NCBI GenBank assembly: GCA_039809305.1
Contig: JBDHUT010000035.1
Location: 1-5,952 of the forward strand
Direction: 5' to 3'
Source: JALHNF01 sp039809305
GTDB lineage: Bacteria; Patescibacteriota; Minisyncoccia; Phycocordibacterales; UBA5272
DNA length: 5,952 bases
The position numbers were made by a program, and so were the translations under genes. The notes under the pieces were generated by a model, which ran no database searches, was not told the DNA's origin, and saw only the letters and a list, made by a program, of their open reading frames with translations. Shown piece after piece: positions 1-4,851 of the stretch (positions within the stretch are counted from its first letter, which is position 1; each line of letters opens with the position of its first letter).

Positions 1-695
1 CTAATATTAGGAAGAGGTCCTTGCATATATCGACTCGGCATTTTCTTGAAAAGCGTAAATGACCCGCGAGGAGTCCGTGTGAGTTCAAGCCCTGTCGAGA
101 CAAGCTCTTGCATGAATAAGTCTTTACCTTCGTAGGCATAAAGAGTCTGCTCGCTTATATCAATGATAATCTTTTTTTGACTTGGTACAGAATCTCCTTT
201 TTTAAATTCTACTACTCCAGGATTTTCAAGTAACCTTACAAAGTCTGCAGCTACATACCAGTCACTCTCTACTCTCTCCGGATAACGAAGCCATTCATCA
301 AAAATAATTTTGTACCACGTTCGCCCTTCACCCTCGACAAGAACTCCGTCGGTACGAAGCACTACCCCACTACGAAGCTGATACACAATAGGATACGAAA
401 CCCCAGGACCAGAACGGACATTAAGGCATACTCCGTCAAAATGGGCACCACATCCATCGGTTACCTCTACATACGTGAAAAGTTCTTTTCTTGGAACTTT
501 TTCTGTTTCTTTTTGGGACACAACAACATAGTCAGACGTTGTCGCTACGGTGGATGAGGCGACTTCAATACTGGTCAACTCAGTCTGATTTGATGTAAGA
601 AAACCATGCAATACAACAGAAGCTGCTCCAAGTAGTATAAGAAGTGGAAGTTGGGTGAAAAAGATATGTTTTGCATGCTTCTTTTTCTTACTCAC
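1..695 (-). CDS. L,D-transpeptidase (YkuD)-like envelope protein with SH3 domain, partial (C-terminus outside window)
   Basis: This open frame runs off the left edge and gives 231 residues. The start is GTG at 695-693, because an in-frame TAG lies five codons upstream and no in-frame ATG precedes the conserved part. Residues 2-10 are basic (KKKKHAKH) and are followed by a hydrophobic segment at about 11-32, giving an N-terminal membrane anchor or uncleaved signal. A polar linker follows. Residues 72-153 look like a bacterial SH3 domain: NVRSGPG at 92-98, then alternating strands with WYKI and DWYVA. C82 and C90 flank its first loop and could form a disulfide outside the cytoplasm. Residues 174-231 match the start of a YkuD fold (IIIDISEQTLYAYEG, then TPRGSFTLFKK and YMQGPL). 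The catalytic His and Cys (SHGCIR-type motif) would lie beyond the edge, so activity cannot be confirmed. Known YkuD enzymes make 3-3 peptidoglycan cross-links or attach proteins to the wall. It is divergent from the DUF1905 gene. Confidence 0.82.
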   Translation of the reverse strand, partial: MSKKKKHAKHIFFTQLPLLILLGAASVVLHGFLTSNQTELTSIEVASSTVATTSDYVVVSQKETEKVPRKELFTYVEVTDGCGAHFDGVCLNVRSGPGVSYPIVYQLRSGVVLRTDGVLVEGEGRTWYKIIFDEWLRYPERVESDWYVAADFVRLLENPGVVEFKKGDSVPSQKKIIIDISEQTLYAYEGKDLFMQELVSTGLELTRTPRGSFTLFKKMPSRYMQGPLPNI

Positions 696-701
696 AAAAA
701 C

Positions 702-719
702 AGTATACTATTTTATAAG
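702..719. promoter_or_regulatory. Divergent overlapping -10 elements between the L,D-transpeptidase and DUF1905 genes
   Basis: The two divergent start codons (GTG at 695 minus, ATG at 731 plus) are only 35 bp apart. Bases 702-709 read AGTATACT, a perfect palindrome, so a TATACT hexamer exists on both strands (702-707 minus, 704-709 plus). On the minus strand six bases separate it from the GTG, which would put the transcription start at or next to the start codon. On the plus strand TATAAG at 714-719 is closer to the ATG (11 bases) and may be the -10 actually used. I see no convincing -35 hexamer on either strand. Confidence 0.5.
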
Positions 720-730
720 CACAAATACAC

Positions 731-1024
731 ATGCCTCGAGAAGTATTTCTACAGAAAGGAGTAGTCAAAAAAATTCCCGGTAAAGGAGGCTGGACTTATG
801 TTTCTTTAAATAATTCATATTCTACTCTTTTCAAAGATAGAGCAAAACACCAAAGAGGATTCATTCCGGTTACAATTACTCTTGGTACAACTACATGGGA
901 ATCTTCACTCTTACCTATGGGAGACAAAACACACTTCATTGCACTTCCGATAAAAATAAGAAAGAAAGAATCCATTATGGTTGGCGCTACTGTTACCGTA
1001 TCATTCTGCTTGCGAAATAGATAA
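731..1024 (+). CDS. DUF1905 family protein
   Basis: This is a 97-residue protein occupying essentially the whole DUF1905 domain length. The family signature is visible: an N-terminal strand leading into PGKGGWTYVSL (residues 16-26), a central strand with VTITLGTTTWESSLLPMGD (47-65), then HFIALPIKIRKKESI followed by VGATVTVSF (68-92). The family is a small beta-rich domain often found alone or fused to YdeI/OmpD-like regions, and its biochemical role is not established. There is no signal peptide or membrane segment, so it should be cytoplasmic. The ATG at 731 fits the usual distance to the GGW motif. No Shine-Dalgarno sequence is visible, and a TATAAG hexamer lies 11 bases upstream. The stop is 13 bases before the next gene on the same strand. 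Confidence 0.78.
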   Translation: MPREVFLQKGVVKKIPGKGGWTYVSLNNSYSTLFKDRAKHQRGFIPVTITLGTTTWESSLLPMGDKTHFIALPIKIRKKESIMVGATVTVSFCLRNR

Positions 1025-1030
1025 TATATT
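1025..1030 (+). promoter_or_regulatory. Putative -10 element (TATATT) of the MerT-like gene
   Basis: TATATT sits immediately after the DUF1905 stop codon and ends seven bases before the ATG at 1038, the spacing expected if transcription starts at the start codon. TAATAT at 1022-1027, overlapping the stop, is an alternative register. There is no recognisable -35, and read-through from the gene upstream is equally possible. Confidence 0.35.
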
Positions 1031-1037
1031 TGTAATT

Positions 1038-1406
1038 ATGAAAATAAAAGAGTTACTAAAAATTAGTTCCTTGCCAGTATTTTTTGCTTCATTATGTTGC
1101 CTCAGTCCACTTATTCTCGTAATGCTTGGACTATCCACGGTTACATTTGCAGCATCATTAAGTGACATCTTATACGGTGAGTATAAGTGGATATTTCGAA
1201 TCATTGGACTCATTTTGCTGACAGCGTCAATCACTTTTTATCTCCGAAGACAGAAAGGTATTTGTACTATTGATGACCTGAAAAGAAGACGAAATGAAGT
1301 TATAAACATCATCGCACTAAGTGTTATTACAGGTATCTTTGGCTATATATTCTTCTTATACGTAGTTGTACACTACGCCGGAGTATTTTTTGGCATTTGG
1401 AACTAA
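1038..1406 (+). CDS. Small three-helix membrane protein with Cys-Cys pair, MerT-like
   Basis: A 122-residue integral membrane protein. The ATG at 1038 is chosen over an in-frame ATG at 981, because the longer form would overlap 44 bases of DUF1905 coding sequence and add a non-conserved tail. Hydrophobic segments lie at about 9-33, 52-69 and 89-112. The first contains the vicinal pair C20-C21 followed by SPLILVMLGLS, the arrangement seen in MerT-type mercuric transporters (CC then P, then LG). A basic loop (RRQKGIC, residues 70-76, and KRRRN, 82-86) places the region between helices 2 and 3 in the cytoplasm. It has a single cysteine (C76), where classical MerT has a second pair. No mercury genes (merP, merA, merR) are nearby. 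Metal or thiol handling is therefore a suggestion from the cysteines, and an uncharacterised membrane protein is the safe reading. Its stop is one base from that of the convergent cytochrome b5-like gene. Confidence 0.55.
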   Translation: MKIKELLKISSLPVFFASLCCLSPLILVMLGLSTVTFAASLSDILYGEYKWIFRIIGLILLTASITFYLRRQKGICTIDDLKRRRNEVINIIALSVITGIFGYIFFLYVVVHYAGVFFGIWN

Positions 1407-1407
1407 T

Positions 1408-1851
1408 TTACTTTACTAATTCACCAATCTTAAATGAAGCAAGTGCCGCTTCAGGTTTATCTTGACCTCCGTGTTTCTTAGTAAAACCAGCGCTACCGTC
1501 CACACCACACATGCGCTTTATTGCAGCTTCACCACCTGGATGTTTTGCGATCCAAGATGTTAGGTCATATACAGAGCTGTTTACCACCGAATAACAACTT
1601 GTAGCTGTGTTATGGACAGCAACTTCTTGCATGGTAAACGTTTTAACATTTGAAGTGGTATTTGTTGTTGGTTGGGTTTTTACCGAGTCATCATCCATAC
1701 CATCCTCTCGCTCTACACTTTTATCATCAGCGTACCCGGAAGAAACCGTGTTTACATTTTCAACTTGATTACTATCACTTTTTACATCAAAAAAAGTATA
1801 CCCAATGGCACCAACTACAAATAACGCTGCTATAGCAAGAACATATTTCAT
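1408..1851 (-). CDS. Membrane-anchored cytochrome b5-like heme-binding protein
   Basis: A 147-residue protein. The ATG at 1851 is preferred to an upstream in-frame start at 1923, because it sits nine bases after a consensus TATAAT and begins directly with a membrane anchor (hydrophobic 4-21). The anchor is followed by an acidic, Ser/Thr-rich linker (about 22-70). Residues 71-147 are a cytochrome b5 fold: SVYDLTSWI (93-101), the heme-ligand motif HPGG (H104) and a second histidine H127 in KKHGG, 23 residues later, close to the spacing of classical b5. C86 and C115 flank the heme pocket and could form a disulfide, which fits an exported domain. The family binds b-type heme and usually transfers electrons or binds ligands; the partner here is unknown. 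It is divergent from a four-helix membrane protein, a possible redox partner. Confidence 0.85.
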   Translation of the reverse strand: MKYVLAIAALFVVGAIGYTFFDVKSDSNQVENVNTVSSGYADDKSVEREDGMDDDSVKTQPTTNTTSNVKTFTMQEVAVHNTATSCYSVVNSSVYDLTSWIAKHPGGEAAIKRMCGVDGSAGFTKKHGGQDKPEAALASFKIGELVK

Positions 1852-1912
1852 ATAGATGGGATTATACAAAATACAAGTCTTCTTTACTAGAACTTTGGTA
1901 TACTTTGAAAGC
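1852..1912. promoter_or_regulatory. Divergent promoter region between the cytochrome b5-like and four-helix membrane protein genes
   Basis: This 61-bp region carries TATAAT on the minus strand (1861-1866, nine bases before ATG 1851). On the plus strand it carries TATACT preceded by TG-G, an extended -10 (1896-1904, eight bases before ATG 1913). Positions where the two -35 elements would fall overlap around 1876-1889, so both polymerases would contact the same DNA. An imperfect dyad (ATACAAGT at 1871-1878 against ACTTTGGTAT at 1892-1901) lies between the two -10 elements. Neither start codon has a clear Shine-Dalgarno sequence. Confidence 0.6.
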
Positions 1913-2341
1913 ATGGACGACATACTTTTATTACTACATCTGGTGATTCTTGCGGTAACTGCTTTGTGTATACTATGTACCGATATATACGCAACACCTT
2001 GGCTTCGTGGAAAAAAAGGTACTCTTGATAAAAAAATTGTTTCGAGAGTTCATACGGCGGTAACAATTGGCCTCATAGGAATGCTTACAACAGGAATATT
2101 TCTTTTCCTTCCAGCACGAGAGTATCTTGTATTCCAAAGTAGTGCGTTTGTCTCAAAAATGCTTTTTGTATTCGCACTTGTGTTGAATAGTTTTGTAATA
2201 GAAAAATACATGACAATCGCGACACAAAAAAAGTTTTCAGAAACAACCAAAGATGAACGTATCGTACTTTTTGTAAGTGGTGCAATATCAGTGATCTCAT
2301 GGATAGGCGCATTTGTATCTGCCTTTTTCCTTTTCTCTTAA
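1913..2341 (+). CDS. Four-helix integral membrane protein with two helix-associated histidines, unknown function
   Basis: A 142-residue protein. The ATG at 1913 is chosen over one at 1856, since it follows an extended -10 by eight bases and starts the first hydrophobic helix directly. Four membrane segments are predicted at about 4-22, 46-66, 79-96 and 118-140. The protein has exactly two histidines: H9 inside helix 1 and H47 at the start of helix 2. Two histidines in neighbouring helices are a common way to hold heme in small membrane cytochromes, but two alone do not prove it. A conserved-looking loop follows helix 1 (DIYATPWLRGKKG, 24-36), and FVSKMLFVF and N92 mark helix 3. I do not recognise the family with confidence. 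Being divergently transcribed from an exported cytochrome b5-like protein makes a membrane redox role plausible. The ABC-F gene follows 44 bases later on the same strand but has its own promoter-like sequence. Confidence 0.72.
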   Translation: MDDILLLLHLVILAVTALCILCTDIYATPWLRGKKGTLDKKIVSRVHTAVTIGLIGMLTTGIFLFLPAREYLVFQSSAFVSKMLFVFALVLNSFVIEKYMTIATQKKFSETTKDERIVLFVSGAISVISWIGAFVSAFFLFS

Positions 2342-2345
2342 AATC

Positions 2346-2375
2346 TTGGACTAAATACTAAATTTAAGGTACAGT
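2346..2375 (+). promoter_or_regulatory. Putative promoter of the ABC-F gene
   Basis: TTGGAC (2346-2351) and TACAGT (2370-2375) are separated by 18 bases, and TACAGT ends ten bases before the ATG at 2386. This is the only promoter in the window where I can offer a -35 candidate, though it matches only the TTG of the consensus. No Shine-Dalgarno sequence lies between the -10 and the ATG. Confidence 0.45.
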
Positions 2376-2385
2376 GTGTATCACT

Positions 2386-3837
2386 ATGGCATCCGGAGAA
2401 TCAATACTCCGCTTTGAAGATGTATCCTTTGAGTATGGACCTAAAAAACCTATATTAAAAGAAGTAAACTTCTCAATCAGACGCGGAACAAAAACAACTA
2501 TCATGGGTCAAAACGGTGCAGGAAAAAGCACTCTTTTTCAACTTATTTTAGGAGACCTTAAAGCAACTGAAGGGACAATCAATAAAAATAAAGACCTCTC
2601 TATTGCGATTAGTCGACAAGTAATTCCTCGTGACTATCTTGATCTTAGTGTTCGAGATTTTTTCCAGAAAAGTTTTGATAAAAAAATATACGCTATTGAT
2701 CCAATGATTGAAAAAGTTCTTGAAGTAGTCAATCTTCATGCACCACTCGAAAAAACCGTCCGTAGTTTTTCTGGAGGTCAGCAAGCACGTCTTCTTCTTG
2801 CTTCCGCTCTCATTCAAGATCCAGACATTCTTCTCCTCGATGAACCAACAAATAATCTAGATAAAAAAGGTATCGAACACCTTACTGACTTCCTCGTTCA
2901 TTACGATAAAACATGTATTGTTATTTCTCATGATGCAGAATTTTTAAATGCCTTTACTGATGGTGTCCTCTATCTCGATGTTCATACAAAAAAAATAGAA
3001 CAGTACTCAGGTAACTATCACACAGTAGTCAAAGAAATCGCAGCTCGAATAGAAAGAGAGAATCGAAAAAATGCTCAACTTGCAAAAGAAATGCAGGCCA
3101 ATAAAGACAAGGCAAACTTTTTTGCCATGAAAGGCGGGCAAATGCGTTTAGTTGCAAAAAAAATGCGCGATAAAGTAGAAGAAATGGAAGAAGAAATTGT
3201 TGATGTACGAAAAGAAGACAAACCTATTCGCCCATTTACCATTCCTTGTCAGGAAGATATCTCTGGAGAAATTATTTCTATCTCTTCGCTTACCGTCATC
3301 AAAGATCATAAACCATCACAGAAAAGTGTCGTACGTGAATTGAGACGCAACCAACACCTCCAACTCATCGGACCAAATGGTATTGGAAAAACAACCCTTC
3401 TTGAATCTATTGCAAACAATACCGCCAAAGGAGTTAAAATAAATAAAGATGTAAAAATCGGCTACTATCGACAGGACTTCTCAAACCTCAACTTCGACCA
3501 AACCGCTCGAGAATGTCTTCTTGAAGCGATGCCTGAGCAAAACGAGCAAGCAATGCGTGCACTTGCTGCAGGATTTCAGATTACAGGAGATGTTATAAAT
3601 ACAAAAGTAAAAGACCTCTCAGAAGGACAAAAAGGTCTTGTAGCATTTGCTCGCCTTGTACTCCAAAAACCAGGCCTTCTTATTCTCGACGAGCCAACCA
3701 ACCATATAAACTTCCGCCACCTACCAGTCATAGCAAAAGCCCTCGACTCATACCAAGGCGCAATGATTCTTGTAAGTCACGTACCGGAATTTGTACACCA
3801 AATTCGTATTGACGATATTTTGGATTTAGAGAAATAA
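2386..3837 (+). CDS. ABC-F family ATPase (ribosome-associated type)
   Basis: A 483-residue soluble protein with two ATP-binding domains and no membrane helices. Domain 1 has Walker A GQNGAGKST (41-49), Q-loop near Q78, signature FSGGQQ (128-133), Walker B and catalytic glutamate LLLDEP (D152, E153), and switch histidine H182. The charged linker at about 205-285, including KGGQMRLVAKKMRDK, is the interdomain P-site-tRNA-interacting helical region typical of ABC-F. Domain 2 has Walker A GPNGIGKTT (329-337), signature LSEGQ (411-415), LILDEPTNHIN (E436, N442) and switch histidine H465. Known members bind the ribosomal E site and relieve stalling, and some give antibiotic protection; which applies here cannot be told. 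Domain 2 is unusual: LSEGQ instead of LSGGE, N for the D-loop aspartate, and VSHV instead of VSHD. At 483 residues it is shorter than the usual 520-640. The ATG at 2386 is preferred to a GTG at 2374, which overlaps the -10. Confidence 0.92.
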   Translation: MASGESILRFEDVSFEYGPKKPILKEVNFSIRRGTKTTIMGQNGAGKSTLFQLILGDLKATEGTINKNKDLSIAISRQVIPRDYLDLSVRDFFQKSFDKKIYAIDPMIEKVLEVVNLHAPLEKTVRSFSGGQQARLLLASALIQDPDILLLDEPTNNLDKKGIEHLTDFLVHYDKTCIVISHDAEFLNAFTDGVLYLDVHTKKIEQYSGNYHTVVKEIAARIERENRKNAQLAKEMQANKDKANFFAMKGGQMRLVAKKMRDKVEEMEEEIVDVRKEDKPIRPFTIPCQEDISGEIISISSLTVIKDHKPSQKSVVRELRRNQHLQLIGPNGIGKTTLLESIANNTAKGVKINKDVKIGYYRQDFSNLNFDQTARECLLEAMPEQNEQAMRALAAGFQITGDVINTKVKDLSEGQKGLVAFARLVLQKPGLLILDEPTNHINFRHLPVIAKALDSYQGAMILVSHVPEFVHQIRIDDILDLEK

Positions 3838-3839
3838 AA

Positions 3840-4844
3840 CTAAAACAAAGTCTCGAGCCAGAGTTCTGGGAAAGCGTTTTGTTTTATATTTTGATATGCG
3901 CCAAGAAGCGCTTCGAGTGTTTTTGAAGTAAGTTTTGCGTTTTTTGCTAATGACTTTATTGCAGCTACATATGTATCGCCATACATTTTTTCAAAACCAT
4001 TAACACGTGTAGTATCGATACGTGCGAGAAGCGAAAGTCGAGCAAGCTCTAATACTTCTCTAAAAAACAAAGTTGTTGAGATTGAATTTGTACGAATAAT
4101 GTCAATAAGTTCTCGCCCCTTCTTTTCGTCGTTTTCAATGTACGCAGTTAGAAAATCAATAATAAGAGATTCTTTTGGTGCTCCAGTTATTTTTTCTACT
4201 TCACTACGAACAATTTTTTTGTCATTAGACACGAGAAGTGCTTTTTCAAGAACTGAAAAAGTATCTCGATATGAGCCGTCACCTAAAATAGCAATAAGTC
4301 GTGCAGCAGCACCTTCTATTTCATATCCTTCTTCTTTTGCAACACGAATCACAACCTCTTCAAGCACAGTCTCGTTCGGATTTTTAAATGTATACACCTG
4401 ACATCGAGACAGAATTGTCTCTGGAACTTTTTCTGGATCAGTGGTTGCAAGAATAAAAATTACGTGAGCTGGTGGCTCTTCAAGAGTTTTCAGAAGTGCA
4501 TTAAAAGCTTCTTTTGTAAGCATATGCACTTCGTCGATAATATAGACTTTATACTTTGAGTCATATGGCATAGTGCGCACACCGTCACGAAGCACACGAA
4601 TGTCATCAATACCGCGATTTGAAGCTGCGTCTATTTCATAAATATCAGCTGGGTCTGTTTTAAGAGTGGCAGCTAAAATACGTGCTACAGACGTCTTTCC
4701 TGTTCCTCTTCCACCACAAAAGAGGTATGCATGGGATACCTTGTTTGAAGAAATTGCTTTTTCAAGAAGTGGAACGATGTGATCTTGCCCAATAACATCT
4801 TTAAATGTTTTGGGACGATACGTACGGTACAGCGCTTGGTGCAT
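3840..4844 (-). CDS. dnaX: DNA polymerase III subunit gamma/tau, short form
   Basis: A 334-residue clamp-loader ATPase. The ATG at 4844 gives the canonical N-terminus (ALYRTYRPKTF at 4-14); the GTG at 4862 only adds six residues overlapping dus. Walker A is GRGTGKTS (45-52), Walker B with DEVH is at 104-107, sensor 1 is LATTDPEKVP (132-141), the arginine finger is in LSRC (R147), and sensor 2 is GSYRD (R193). The helical collar domain occupies about 220-334. Two things are missing relative to typical bacterial DnaX. The zinc-binding four-cysteine module normally between the first ATPase helix and EIDAAS is absent (only about seven residues, TDPADIY, join the two). The C-terminal domains IV-V of tau, which contact helicase and polymerase, are also absent. 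It should therefore act as a minimal gamma-type subunit loading the sliding clamp. It lies seven bases downstream of dus, and its TAG stop is two bases from that of ABC-F. Confidence 0.95.
   Translation of the reverse strand: MHQALYRTYRPKTFKDVIGQDHIVPLLEKAISSNKVSHAYLFCGGRGTGKTSVARILAATLKTDPADIYEIDAASNRGIDDIRVLRDGVRTMPYDSKYKVYIIDEVHMLTKEAFNALLKTLEEPPAHVIFILATTDPEKVPETILSRCQVYTFKNPNETVLEEVVIRVAKEEGYEIEGAAARLIAILGDGSYRDTFSVLEKALLVSNDKKIVRSEVEKITGAPKESLIIDFLTAYIENDEKKGRELIDIIRTNSISTTLFFREVLELARLSLLARIDTTRVNGFEKMYGDTYVAAIKSLAKNAKLTSKTLEALLGAYQNIKQNAFPELWLETLF
3841..3886. terminator. Possible bidirectional terminator at the ABC-F / dnaX convergence
   Basis: An inverted repeat TAAAACAAA (3841-3849) / TTTGTTTTA (3878-3886) encloses a small dyad CCAGAGTTCTGG (3858-3869). 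It starts four bases after the ABC-F stop and lies inside the 3' end of dnaX. Read in either direction, the dyad is followed by a T-rich stretch, as in a two-way intrinsic terminator. The inner stem is only four to five base pairs and the outer arms are AT pairs, so stability is doubtful. Confidence 0.3.
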
Positions 4845-4851
4845 AATACTC

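Noticed and set aside
981..1037. Upstream in-frame ATG giving a 141-residue form of the MerT-like protein
   Set aside because: It would overlap the DUF1905 gene by 44 bases and add a polar tail before the first helix; ATG 1038 follows a TATATT at leaderless spacing.
1402..1421. Direct repeat ACTAATT (1402-1408 and 1415-1421) at the convergent stops
   Set aside because: Seven AT-rich bases repeated once are expected by chance in this composition and form no hairpin.
1852..1923. Longer start of the cytochrome b5-like protein (24 extra residues)
   Set aside because: It would cover the consensus TATAAT and overlap the divergent gene; the shorter form starts straight into a membrane anchor.
4099..4401. 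100-residue plus-strand open frame inside dnaX
   Set aside because: It is the antisense shadow of a strongly conserved gene, is serine-rich as expected from mirrored codons, and has no recognisable domain.
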